From: Clostridiales bacterium | GTDB lineage: Bacteria > Bacillota > Clostridia > Lachnospirales > Lachnospiraceae | Length of the DNA: 7,423 nt | Direction: 5' to 3' | NCBI GenBank assembly: GCA_021203115.1 | Contig: JAJQBV010000096.1 | Span: 1 to 7,423, forward strand | Shown here: one piece after another, positions 1 to 6,704 of the stretch | Position numbering within the stretch: the stretch's first letter is position 1 | Layout of the letters: every line of letters begins with the position of its first letter | Position numbers and translations under genes: made by a program | Notes under the pieces: generated by a model | Told to the model about the DNA's origin: nothing | The model's input: the letters and a program-made list of their open reading frames with translations, nothing else | The model's database searches: none

Positions 1-87
1 ATATAACATGGATGATTGATTGATGCAAGATAAATATAACAGATACAATATGAAGGAGAAAAGAGGTAGTAAAATTACCGGTAACAA
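1..87. other. AT-rich intergenic region beyond sigG
   Basis: The first 87 bases are AT-rich and hold no supportable gene. On the plus strand an AAGGAG (53-58) looks like a ribosome binding site but is not followed by a usable start codon. A TTACCGGTAA palindrome (75-84) lies just past the sigG stop; it has no loop and is too short to be a convincing terminator. Short GATT repeats occur at 11-23. Confidence 0.5.
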
Positions 88-156
88 TTAATCCCGCAGC
101 GTCAGGTAGTTTTTCATTGTTTTCAATGCGGATTTTTCCAGACGGCTGACCTGTGC
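88..156 (-). pseudogene. sigG: Separated C-terminal codons of sigG (rest of region 4.2)
   Basis: Directly after the amber codon the same frame stays open for 22 codons (AQVSRLEKSALKTM, then KNYLTLRD) and ends in TAA at 88-90. AQVSRLEKSALK matches the SigG recognition helix (AQVSRLEKAAIK in Bacillus, from memory). With the amber codon counted as a residue, the joined product is 261 aa, against about 260 for Bacillus SigG. The tail has no start codon or ribosome binding site of its own, so it can only be made by readthrough or suppression. The lack of further decay points to a recent nonsense change, a sequencing error, or real decoding of TAG as an amino acid. Confidence 0.85.
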
Positions 157-873
157 CTAGGAGATATGGATTTCCGAGGCGACTTCCATCTGCGTTTTCC
201 CTTCAAAAAACCGTAGCCGGATGATGCGGGACTCCCGCTCGCCGAGGCGCTTGATCGCGTCGCTTAAGGAGAGCTGTTCCACCCACCGGTCCTCCCGGTT
301 TTTTTTGTCGCTGATCTGATCCATGACATAGAGGGGCTCTCCGCCGTCTGAGTAAACCGGGTCATACAGACTGACCGGTGTCTGGATGGCGTCGAGGGCG
401 TAGACGATGTCCTCTCTCGGGATTCCGGTTTTCTCCGCAATCTCATTCAGGGTAGGCTCGGCGTCCGACGCGGACATCAGTTCTTCCTTTGCCTGCATGG
501 CTTTGTAGGCCGTATCGCGGAGGGAGCGGCTGACCCGGACACTGTTGTTGTCGCGCAGATAACGCCGCACCTCCCCGATGATCATCGGCACCGCATAGGT
601 GGAGAATTTCACATCCATATCCGGGTCAAAATTGTCGATCGATTTGATCAGGCCGACACACCCGATCTGGAACAAATCATCTATATTCTCGCTGGTGGAG
701 GCAAACCGTCGGATGACACTTAAAACCAGACGGAGATTTCCACGAATGTAGGTTTCCCTTGCCTCCGGGTCGCCCTGACGGATCCTTTCAAAAAGCTCCT
801 TCTTCTCGTCCTCCTTCAGGATGGGAAGTGTCGAAGTATTCACTCCGCTGATCTCAACTTTATATGCCGCCAT
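157..873 (-). CDS. sigG: RNA polymerase sporulation sigma factor SigG, cut short by an in-frame amber codon
   Basis: Sigma-G directs late forespore transcription in endospore formers. The product opens with KVEISGVNTSTLP, matching the KVEICGVDTSKLP-type start of Bacillus SigG. It has a clear region 2 (DDLFQIGCVGLIKSIDNFD, residues about 66-84; VKFSTYAVPMIIGE, about 88-101), a region 3 stretch (RVSRSLRDTAYKA) and the first half of region 4.2 (GKTQMEVASEI). Reading then stops at TAG (157-159), residue 239 of an expected 261, where SigG proteins have Gln in IS-Q-AQVSRLEK. As written the product is 238 aa and lacks the region 4.2 recognition helix, so -35 recognition should fail. I chose ATG at 873: GGAGG (883-887) lies 9 nt upstream, whereas the in-frame GTG at 882 directly abuts it. 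The gene stands alone, divergent from argS; sigE is not in the window. Identity is very secure; whether it works is open. Confidence 0.93.
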   Translation of the reverse strand: MAAYKVEISGVNTSTLPILKEDEKKELFERIRQGDPEARETYIRGNLRLVLSVIRRFASTSENIDDLFQIGCVGLIKSIDNFDPDMDVKFSTYAVPMIIGEVRRYLRDNNSVRVSRSLRDTAYKAMQAKEELMSASDAEPTLNEIAEKTGIPREDIVYALDAIQTPVSLYDPVYSDGGEPLYVMDQISDKKNREDRWVEQLSLSDAIKRLGERESRIIRLRFFEGKTQMEVASEIHIS

Positions 874-963
874 GTATGCCACCCTCCAAAAAAATCTATA
901 AAGAGAGTGCGCAAAATCGCGGCAGCTTATTCATGGAAAAAGCAGTCGTTTTTCGACACCGGC

Positions 964-992
964 TTGAATGGCGAAAAAAATAATGCTATACT
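964..992 (+). promoter_or_regulatory. Sigma-A-type promoter for argS
   Basis: TTGAAT (964-969), a 17-bp spacer and TATACT (987-992) make a good housekeeping promoter. Transcription would start near 999, leaving a leader of only about 37 nt before argS. That is too short for a T-box riboswitch, which often controls aminoacyl-tRNA synthetase genes in Firmicutes. On the opposite strand the same bases read GTATA-N16-CATTCAA, vaguely like a sigma-F/G promoter for sigG, but spacing and -10 fit are imperfect. Confidence 0.75.
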
Positions 993-1035
993 ATCCGCAA
1001 TGTGATTTTTATTGACGGGATGAAGGGAGACTGAG

Positions 1036-2802
1036 ATGGAAAAATTGTTGGATCTGATCTCGGTGGAGGTGACAAAGGCTTTTGTCACGGCCGGTTATGA
1101 TGAAAAATACGGGAAGGTGACGCTGTCGAACCGGCCGGATCTGTGCGAGTTCCAGTGCAACGGCGCGATGACGGCGGCGAAAGACTATAAAAAAGCGCCG
1201 TTTATGATCGCGGATGCGGTGGCGGAGGTATTGACGGGAAACGAGATGTTTTCCTCCGTGGAGTCCGTGAAACCGGGATTTTTAAATCTGAAGCTTTCTG
1301 AGAAATATCTGTCGGAGTATCTGAATGCGATGCAGGCGGCGGACAGGCTGGGCGTGGAGCAGCCCGGCCATGGCGAGACGGTGATTGTGGATTACGGCGG
1401 AGCCAATGTGGCGAAACCGCTCCATGTAGGGCATCTGCGCTCCGCGATTATCGGTGAGAGCATCCGCCGTATGGGACAGTTTATGGGATACCGGACGATC
1501 GGCGATGTGCATCTGGGAGACTGGGGGCTGCAGATGGGTCTGATCATTGAGGAGCTTCGGGAGCGTCAGCCGGATCTGGTTTATTTTGATGAAAGCTACA
1601 GCGGGGCGTATCCGGAGGAAGCGCCGTTTACAATCGGCGAGCTGGAGGAAATCTATCCGGCGGCCAGCAAAAAGTCAAAGGAAGACGAGGCGTTTTCCGA
1701 GCGCGCTCATCAGGCGACCTTAAAACTTCAGCAGGGGTATGCGCCGTACCGCGCCATCTGGGAGCATATCATGAGGGCATCGAAGGCCGACCTGAAAAAG
1801 AATTATGACAATCTGGATGTTCACTTTGACCTCTGGAAAGGGGAGAGCGACGCGGATCCCTACATCCCCGGCCTGATTCAGAACCTGATGGATCAGGGGC
1901 TTGCCTATGAGAGCCAGGGCGCTCTCGTGGTGGATATCGCCGAGGAGACGGATTCAAAGGAGCTGCCGCCCTGCATTGTCCGGAAGTCCGACGGGGCGGC
2001 GCTGTACGCCACATCCGACCTCGGGACGATACTGGAGCGGGAACGGGATTTTTCACCGGCGGAATATGTCTATGTGGCGGACAAACGTCAGCAGCTTCAC
2101 TTTACACAGGTTTTCCGCGTGGCGAAGAAGGCCGGGTTTGTGAAGCCGGAGACGAAAATGATAAATGTTGGGTTCGGCACCATGAACGGAAAGGACGGCA
2201 AGCCGTTTAAGACAAGGGACGGCGGCGTGATGCGTCTGGAGACGCTGATTGCGGATATCAACGAGGCGGTTTTTGCGCGGATTATGGCGAACCGCGAGAT
2301 CGGAGAGGAGGAGGCCCGCGAGATCGCGAAAGTGGTGGGGCTTGCCGCTTTAAAGTACGGAGACCTCTCGAATCAGGCCTCGAAGGACTATATTTTTGAC
2401 ATTGACCGCTTTATTTCCTTTGAGGGAAATACCGGCCCGTACATTCTATATACGATCGTCCGGATCAAGTCCATTCTGAAAAAATATGCGGAGGCCGGGA
2501 AGCCGGCGGAGGGTCGGAAGATTCTGCCCGCAGGCGGCGCGGAGGAGAAGGATCTGATGCTGGAGACGGCGAAGTTTAACAGTGTGGCGGAGACCGCGTT
2601 TTCGGAGACCGCGCCCCACAGGATCTGTGCCTACATCTATGATCTTGCCAATGCGCTGAACCGTTTTTATCATGCGACGAAGATCATGGCCGAGGAGGAC
2701 GAGCAGGTGCAGGCGGGATATATCCGTCTGCTGGAGCTGACGAAAGAAATTCTGGAGACCGAGATCGCATTGCTCGGATTCTCCGCGCCGGATCGGATGT
2801 AA
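1036..2802 (+). CDS. argS: Arginyl-tRNA synthetase
   Basis: This cytosolic class I synthetase attaches arginine to tRNA-Arg using ATP. The 588-aa product has the family's domains in order. An N-terminal Add-1-type domain spans about residues 1-95. The catalytic core carries the HIGH-type signature as HVGH (130-133) within NVAKPLHVGHLRSA, followed by GDWG (161-164). The KMSKS position is the degenerate form usual for ArgRS: GKDGKPFKTRDGG (385-397). A DALR-type anticodon-binding domain begins around 470 (GPYILYTIVRIKSIL) and runs to LLGFSAPDRM at the C-terminus. GGGAG (1025-1029) sits 6 nt before the ATG. Length is normal for bacteria and no key motif is missing. The racemase-like gene begins 70 bp downstream with no terminator between, so the two probably share a transcript. 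Confidence 0.97.
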   Translation: MEKLLDLISVEVTKAFVTAGYDEKYGKVTLSNRPDLCEFQCNGAMTAAKDYKKAPFMIADAVAEVLTGNEMFSSVESVKPGFLNLKLSEKYLSEYLNAMQAADRLGVEQPGHGETVIVDYGGANVAKPLHVGHLRSAIIGESIRRMGQFMGYRTIGDVHLGDWGLQMGLIIEELRERQPDLVYFDESYSGAYPEEAPFTIGELEEIYPAASKKSKEDEAFSERAHQATLKLQQGYAPYRAIWEHIMRASKADLKKNYDNLDVHFDLWKGESDADPYIPGLIQNLMDQGLAYESQGALVVDIAEETDSKELPPCIVRKSDGAALYATSDLGTILERERDFSPAEYVYVADKRQQLHFTQVFRVAKKAGFVKPETKMINVGFGTMNGKDGKPFKTRDGGVMRLETLIADINEAVFARIMANREIGEEEAREIAKVVGLAALKYGDLSNQASKDYIFDIDRFISFEGNTGPYILYTIVRIKSILKKYAEAGKPAEGRKILPAGGAEEKDLMLETAKFNSVAETAFSETAPHRICAYIYDLANALNRFYHATKIMAEEDEQVQAGYIRLLELTKEILETEIALLGFSAPDRM

Positions 2803-2872
2803 CTCTGTAAGCGCGTTTTGCGAATAGTAATAGGCGGCGGAGTGAACTGTATATGATAGAAGGGAGAAACGA

Positions 2873-3922
2873 ATGTACCCGAGATTACATATCTGTAAAG
2901 ATGCCATCGCGCAGAATGTCCGTGTTGTGACCGGCCTGTGCGCCGAGCACGGGATCGGCGTGACCGGCATAACGAAGGTTTTTCGCGGGGATCCGGAGAT
3001 TGCGCGGATTTTTGCGGAGAACGGCGTGTGCGGCCTCGGGGATTCCCGGATTGAGAACCTGCGGCGGCTGGAGGGAATTGAGATCGAAAAGTGGCTGATC
3101 CGGATGCCGGGCATCAGCCAGGCGGAGGATGCGGTGCGTTGCTGTGATGTCTCCCTGAACTCCGCGAACGAGACGATCCTTGCGCTGAGCCGTGCCTGTG
3201 AGAAGCTGGGCATGACGCATAAGGTGGTGCTCATGTATGATCTGGGCGACCTTCGGGAGGGTTATATTGACCGGGAGGAGATCGCGGCGGCGGCGGAGCT
3301 GGTGCGGTCCTGCCCGCGGCTGGAGCTGGCCGGGGTCGGGACGAATCTGACCTGTTTTAACTTTGTCCATCCGGACACGGAGAAGCTGTCGGAGCTGGTG
3401 CAGGTGGGGCGTGAGATCGGCGCCGGAACATATGTCAGCGGAGGCAATTCGGCAACGCTGGATCTGATGCTGCGCGGCGGCATTCCGGAGGGGGTCAATC
3501 TGCTCCGTCTGGGAGAGTCTCTTCTGTTCGGGCGGGGGCGTGCGTGCTACCGGTATCTGGAAGGGACAAGAAACGACGCGTTTCAGCTGGAGGCGGAGAT
3601 CATTGAGCTGCGGGAAAAGCCGTCGATGCCGTGGGGCGAGTTCGGTGTGGACAGCTACGGCCGCGCGCCGGAGCATCATGACCGGGGGATCCGAAAGCGC
3701 GCGATCTGTGCGCTGGGGCGTCAGGACGCGGATTTTGAGACGCTGTGGCCGATGGATCCCGGCGTGGAGATTCTGGGCGCCAGCAGTGATCACCTGATGC
3801 TTGATGTGACGGAGGCGGAGGGAACGTACCGTGTCGGCGATACCGTGCGGTTCCGCCTGGGGTATTTTGCCCTGATGCGCGCGTACACCAGCGACTATGT
3901 GGAGAAATGTTATATCTTGTAA
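2873..3922 (+). CDS. PLP-dependent amino acid racemase, alanine/ornithine racemase family (Orr-like)
   Basis: This is a predicted cytosolic PLP enzyme with the alanine-racemase N-terminal (fold type III) barrel. The likely Schiff-base lysine is K35 in VTGITKVFRGDPEIA. Other family landmarks are YDLGDLREGY (122-131), SGGNSATLDL (189-198), GVNLLRLGESLLFGR (207-221), GIRKRAICALGRQD (272-285) and ILGASSDHLMLDVT (300-313). These resemble the clostridial ornithine racemase Orr and its many uncharacterised relatives, so the reaction is probably racemisation of ornithine, alanine or a related amino acid; which one cannot be told from sequence. The 349-aa length fits that family. GGGAG (2862-2866) lies 6 nt before ATG. 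No ornithine 4,5-aminomutase or other ornithine fermentation gene is in the window, so a catabolic Orr role is unproven. The gene probably reads from the argS promoter. Confidence 0.87.
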   Translation: MYPRLHICKDAIAQNVRVVTGLCAEHGIGVTGITKVFRGDPEIARIFAENGVCGLGDSRIENLRRLEGIEIEKWLIRMPGISQAEDAVRCCDVSLNSANETILALSRACEKLGMTHKVVLMYDLGDLREGYIDREEIAAAAELVRSCPRLELAGVGTNLTCFNFVHPDTEKLSELVQVGREIGAGTYVSGGNSATLDLMLRGGIPEGVNLLRLGESLLFGRGRACYRYLEGTRNDAFQLEAEIIELREKPSMPWGEFGVDSYGRAPEHHDRGIRKRAICALGRQDADFETLWPMDPGVEILGASSDHLMLDVTEAEGTYRVGDTVRFRLGYFALMRAYTSDYVEKCYIL

Positions 3923-3923
3923 G

Positions 3924-3976
3924 AAATATTATATTTCACTTTAGTCCTTGACAATGTTAGCACACGGATGTATAAT
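3924..3976 (+). promoter_or_regulatory. Consensus sigma-A promoter with AT-rich upstream element, for the amino acid importer operon
   Basis: TTGACA (3948-3953), a 17-bp spacer and TATAAT (3971-3976) match the consensus at every position, predicting strong constitutive or repressor-controlled transcription. Just upstream is an AT-rich stretch that could act as an UP element. It includes a perfect palindrome, AAATAT-T-ATATTT (3924-3936), which could equally be an operator. The predicted start is near 3983, about 110 nt before the binding protein gene. Confidence 0.88.
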
Positions 3977-3979
3977 TTC

Positions 3980-3993
3980 GATTGGTGATTGGT
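3980..3993 (+). repeat. Tandem GATTGGT repeat at the predicted transcription start
   Basis: GATTGGT occurs twice back to back (3980-3986 and 3987-3993), right after the -10 box and over the predicted start site. The position suits a repressor site or a role in the 5' end of the RNA. The second copy also supplies TTGG (3989-3992), which can pair with CCAA (3999-4002). It may be chance. Confidence 0.5.
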
Positions 3994-4015
3994 CATATCC
4001 AAGCAGAGAATTTAA

Positions 4016-4052
4016 CCTCAAGGGAGAGGATCCTTTGGGGTTTTATGTTTTT
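4016..4052 (+). terminator. Leader hairpin with U-rich tail: possible attenuator or upstream terminator
   Basis: CCTCAAGGG (4016-4024) pairs with CCTTTGGGG (4032-4040) to give a 9-bp stem, two of its pairs G-U, around a 7-nt loop. A T-rich tract (TTTTATGTTTTT, 4041-4052) follows. The structure lies inside the untranslated leader, downstream of the perfect promoter and upstream of the binding protein start. It could attenuate the importer transcript or stop readthrough from the argS-racemase unit. An upstream CCAAG (3999-4003) could pair weakly with the 3' arm as an antiterminator, but that is speculative. Confidence 0.55.
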
Positions 4053-4096
4053 ATATGGACGAATTACCTACATATTTTTGAAGGAGGAACATGAAA

Positions 4097-5005
4097 ATGA
4101 AAAAAAGAGTAATCGCACTGCTTCTCGCAGCGACCATGGCATTTGCCCTGACCGCGTGCGGCAGCAGCTCCACTACGGAGGAGACGACGGACACCACAGA
4201 TGCCACTGCGGCTGAGGACACCACGGATGCCAGCGCGGCTGAGGAGGCTGCAGAGGACACCGCTGAGGATGAGACCAGCGCAGAGGCGGAGGCTGAAGAG
4301 TCCGATGCGTCCGCTCTCTACGAGGAGGCAGTCGGCCAGACCTATGTGATCGGTACCGACACCACATTCGCACCGTTCGAGTTCGAGAATGACGAGGGTG
4401 AGCACACTGGGATCGACATCGAGCTTTTCGAGGCGATTGCGGATGAGATGGGCTTTACCATCGAGTGGGATATCCTTGGGTTTTCCGCTTCGGTAGCTGC
4501 TCTTGAGGCCGGACAGGTGGACGGCGTGATGGCCGGTATGTCCATCACTGACGAGCGCATGGAGAAATATGATTTCTCGGATTCCTATTATGACTGCTCT
4601 ATCGCGGTAGCGGTTGCGTCCGATTCCGAGATCGAGTCTCTGGATGACCTGGCGGGCTCCACCGTTGTTGCAAAGACCGGGACCACCGGCTCCCAGTATG
4701 CGGAGGAGCTGGCGGAGGAGTACGGTCTGGAGCTGCTCTATGTGGAGGAGTCGTCCGTGATGTATCTGTATGTTGCTTCCGGACAGGCTGTTGCCTGCTT
4801 TGAGGATTACCCCATCGTACAGTATGAGATCGCCCGCGGCAATGTAGACTGCAAGGTGATCAACACATCCGAGTACAGCTATCCGACCGGTATGGCGGTT
4901 CTCTCCGGCAACTATCCGGAGTTGGTGGCAGCTTTTAATGAAGGCTTCGCACGCCTGCAGGAGGACGGCACATACGACGAAATTCTTTCACATTACTTCG
5001 AATAA
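4097..5005 (+). CDS. Amino acid ABC transporter substrate-binding lipoprotein (SBP family 3, GlnH/HisJ type)
   Basis: This is a lipid-anchored cell-surface receptor that captures a polar amino acid for the importer. MKKRVIALLLAATMAFALTAC is a typical lipoprotein signal with lipobox LTAC; the cysteine is residue 21. A linker of about 60 residues, almost only Thr/Asp/Glu/Ala/Ser, follows and contains a 9-residue tandem repeat. The two-lobed family 3 domain runs from YVIGTDTTFAPFEF to the end. It has the hinge-region MSITDERMEKYDFSDSYY, whose Arg normally binds the ligand carboxylate, and a C-lobe Asp in ACFEDYPIVQY, usual for the ligand amino group. I prefer ATG 4097 because AAGGAGG (4081-4087) is 9 nt away; ATG 4091 (3 nt) would add MK. 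The mature protein is very acidic: about 66 Asp/Glu against 6 Lys/Arg. The exact substrate is unknown. Confidence 0.93.
   Translation: MKKRVIALLLAATMAFALTACGSSSTTEETTDTTDATAAEDTTDASAAEEAAEDTAEDETSAEAEAEESDASALYEEAVGQTYVIGTDTTFAPFEFENDEGEHTGIDIELFEAIADEMGFTIEWDILGFSASVAALEAGQVDGVMAGMSITDERMEKYDFSDSYYDCSIAVAVASDSEIESLDDLAGSTVVAKTGTTGSQYAEELAEEYGLELLYVEESSVMYLYVASGQAVACFEDYPIVQYEIARGNVDCKVINTSEYSYPTGMAVLSGNYPELVAAFNEGFARLQEDGTYDEILSHYFE
4190..4243 (+). repeat. 27-bp tandem duplication in the lipoprotein linker
   Basis: Two adjacent 27-bp units (4190-4216 and 4217-4243) differ at three bases and encode DTTDATAAE and DTTDASAAE. The next stretch (GAGGCTGCAGAGGACACC) looks like a further, decayed relative. 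This suggests the acidic linker grew by slippage or duplication and may vary in length between strains. Confidence 0.8.
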
Positions 5006-5018
5006 TCCGTGTTGCTGT

Positions 5019-5063
5019 TTCGGGAGAACGGCAGGATTCCGTTGAGTCCTGCCGTTTCCCGAA
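5019..5063 (+). other. Strong intercistronic stem-loop between binding protein and permease genes
   Basis: TTCGGGA (5019-5025), a single bulged G, then AACGGCAGGA (5027-5036) pair with TCCTGCCGTT (5047-5056) and TCCCGAA (5057-5063). This gives 17 base pairs around a 10-nt loop, starting 13 nt past the binding protein stop. No T-tract follows, so it is not a classic rho-independent terminator. In importer operons such hairpins commonly protect the upstream mRNA from 3' decay or cause partial termination, giving more binding protein than permease and ATPase. That role is inferred here. Confidence 0.78.
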
Positions 5064-5124
5064 TATGATTCGCAAATCCGGTCTGAACGGATACAAAAGA
5101 TTCTGATGTGTATATCAGGAAGAA

Positions 5125-5793
5125 ATGGGGGATTACTTGAAAGTCGTATCATTATTTATCAAATATTTTCCGACGTACCTGAGCGCATTCGGCGTGACGC
5201 TGAAGATCACGGCTTTGTCGCTGATCATCGGTACGGTAATCGGTATCGTTTTTGCAATTTTTAAGCTTTCCGGGAAAAAACCGCTGGAGATGATTGCCAA
5301 TTTCTATATCAGCATCATCCGCGGCACCCCGTTGATGGTGCAGATCCTGTTTATCTATCTGGGTATTCCGGCTTTGCTGAGTTTTAAATGGGATCTCACG
5401 GTGGCCTGCGTTGTGATCATGAGCATCAACTGCGGTGCGTACATGGCCGAACTGATCCGCGGCGGCATTGAGGCTGTGGACAAGGGGCAGGTGGAGGCGG
5501 CGAACAGCCTCGGTATGAACTATGCCCAGACCATGATGAAGGTGGTTCTTCCGCAGGCGCTGCGCATCATGCTGCCGACCATCATTAACCAGTTTATCGT
5601 AACATTGAAAGATACCTCCCTGCTGTCAGTTATCGCGCTGCGGGAGTTGACACAGAATACAAAGATTATTGTGGCGAACAACATGGAGACCTTTACCATG
5701 TACTTCATCTGCGGAGTCTGGTATTGGGTGATTGTTACGATTCTCTCCAGAATCGCAAAGTACATCGAGAGGAGGACGAAATATGGCAAGTAA
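5125..5793 (+). CDS. Amino acid ABC transporter permease (HisM/GlnP family)
   Basis: This is the membrane channel subunit of a polar amino acid importer, expected to act as a homodimer since only one permease gene is present. The 222-aa product has hydrophobic segments near residues 22-46, 57-80, 91-110, 146-171 and 186-209, and the family motif RGTPLMVQ (66-73). Its cytoplasmic EAA loop, [20 protein letters not shown] (about 124-143), docks onto the ATPase. Length is normal. The start is ATG 5125 with a weak AGGA (5117-5120) only 4 nt upstream; the weak site and the preceding hairpin both suggest lower expression than the binding protein. The 3' end overlaps the ATPase gene by 11 bp, typical of translational coupling. 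Confidence 0.94.
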   Translation: MGDYLKVVSLFIKYFPTYLSAFGVTLKITALSLIIGTVIGIVFAIFKLSGKKPLEMIANFYISIIRGTPLMVQILFIYLGIPALLSFKWDLTVACVVIMSINCGAYMAELIRGGIEAVDKGQVEAANSLGMNYAQTMMKVVLPQALRIMLPTIINQFIVTLKDTSLLSVIALRELTQNTKIIVANNMETFTMYFICGVWYWVIVTILSRIAKYIERRTKYGK

Positions 5794-6514
5794 GATTATC
5801 GTAAAAAAATTGAAAAAGTCCTTCGGAAGCTTAGAGGTTTTGAAAGATATCAGCACAGAGGTCGAGGACGGCGAGGTGGTTGTGGTCATCGGTCCGTCCG
5901 GTTCCGGCAAATCCACATTCCTCCGCTGCCTGAATCGCCTTGAGGATATCACCGGCGGTCAGGTGATCGTGGACGGTGTTGACATCACAGACAAGAATAC
6001 GGATATCAACAAGGTTCGCCAGAATATCGGAATGGTGTTCCAGCATTTTAACCTGTTCCCCCACAAGACGGTGCTTGAGAATATCACGCTGGCTCCCGTC
6101 ACACTGAAGATCATGACGGCAGAGGAGGCGGAGAAAAAGGGCATGGAGCTTCTGACTACCGTCGGCCTTGCGGAAAAGCGTGACGTTTATCCCGCACAGC
6201 TCTCCGGCGGACAAAAGCAGCGTGTTGCCATTGCACGTGCGCTTGCCATGAATCCGGACATTATGCTCTTCGACGAGCCCACCAGTGCGCTCGACCCGGA
6301 GATGGTCGGCGAGGTGCTCGCCGTCATGAAAGATCTGGCGCGGCAGGGCATGACCATGGTGGTGGTGACCCATGAGATGGGATTTGCCCGCGAGGTCGGC
6401 GACCGGCTGTTGTTCATGGACGGCGGCTACATCGTGGAGGAGGGGAATCCCCGTGAGGTGCTCGCAAATCCGCAGGAGCCCAGAACGATCGACTTCCTCG
6501 GGAAGGTGCTATAA
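5783..6514 (+). CDS. Amino acid ABC transporter ATP-binding protein (GlnQ/HisP family)
   Basis: This cytosolic ATPase powers the importer, working as a dimer on the permease EAA loops. All nucleotide-binding motifs are intact in the 243-aa product: Walker [10 protein letters not shown] (37-45), Q-loop at Q87 in [13 protein letters not shown] signature LSGGQKQR (140-147), Walker B IMLFDE (160-165) followed by PTSALD, and H-loop H197 in [17 protein letters not shown] and the overall length are characteristic of the polar amino acid (GlnQ) subfamily. I chose ATG 5783 because AGGAGG (5770-5775) lies 7 nt upstream; the open frame extends further left but only inside the permease gene. It is the last gene of the operon, followed by a strong terminator. 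Nothing looks degraded. Confidence 0.96.
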   Translation: MASKIIVKKLKKSFGSLEVLKDISTEVEDGEVVVVIGPSGSGKSTFLRCLNRLEDITGGQVIVDGVDITDKNTDINKVRQNIGMVFQHFNLFPHKTVLENITLAPVTLKIMTAEEAEKKGMELLTTVGLAEKRDVYPAQLSGGQKQRVAIARALAMNPDIMLFDEPTSALDPEMVGEVLAVMKDLARQGMTMVVVTHEMGFAREVGDRLLFMDGGYIVEEGNPREVLANPQEPRTIDFLGKVL

Positions 6515-6581
6515 CCGGAGTTAGGAAATTGTTTTCGGAGATTGCAACAGAAACATAAGAAACGATTGAAATAATGTTTAG

Positions 6582-6633
6582 AAAAAAGATGTACCCAGAA
6601 GACATCGGGCGTGTTTCTGGGTACATTTTTTTT
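6582..6633. terminator. Bidirectional rho-independent terminator between converging genes
   Basis: ATGTACCCAGAA (6589-6600) and TTCTGGGTACAT (6615-6626) form a perfect 12-bp stem with a 14-nt loop. Eight T's (6626-6633) follow on the plus strand and six A's (6582-6587) precede the stem, giving a U-run on the minus strand too. It sits between the end of the ATPase gene and the end of the LUD-protein gene, so it should stop transcription from both sides. Confidence 0.93.
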
Positions 6634-6704
6634 AGTAAACTATGTTGCAATTTTATTACGATTTATCTCGCCATATATCAGTTTGGCTGACCGGTGCTAT
6701 GTTA

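Noticed and set aside
75..84. TTACCGGTAA palindrome after sigG as a terminator
   Set aside because: It is perfectly palindromic with no loop and too few pairs; it would not make a stable terminator hairpin.
945..957. GTCG-TTTTT-CGAC inverted repeat in the sigG leader
   Set aside because: Only four base pairs; expected by chance and not followed by any terminator-like tract.
999..1035. T-box riboswitch upstream of argS
   Set aside because: The predicted leader is under 40 nt, with no specifier stem, T-box sequence or terminator.
2803..2872. A separate promoter for the racemase gene (TATGAT at 2852-2857)
   Set aside because: The only -35-like TTGCGA is 28 bp away and the start site would fall on the ribosome binding site; co-transcription with argS is simpler.
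2446..3793. Long minus-strand open frames opposite argS and the racemase gene
   Set aside because: They are antisense to two well-recognised genes, have Arg/Pro/His-rich composition typical of GC-rich shadow frames and no family motifs.
3982..4215. Open frame of 77 codons beginning in the importer leader
   Set aside because: It starts with TTG without a ribosome binding site, runs through the attenuator hairpin and then overlaps the lipoprotein gene out of frame; not a credible leader peptide.
6541..6651. 9-bp inverted repeat (ATTGCAACA at 6541-6549 and TGTTGCAAT at 6643-6651) flanking the terminator
   Set aside because: It resembles ends of a small mobile repeat, but it is short, does not extend, and no target-site duplication or internal MITE-like structure is visible; most likely chance.
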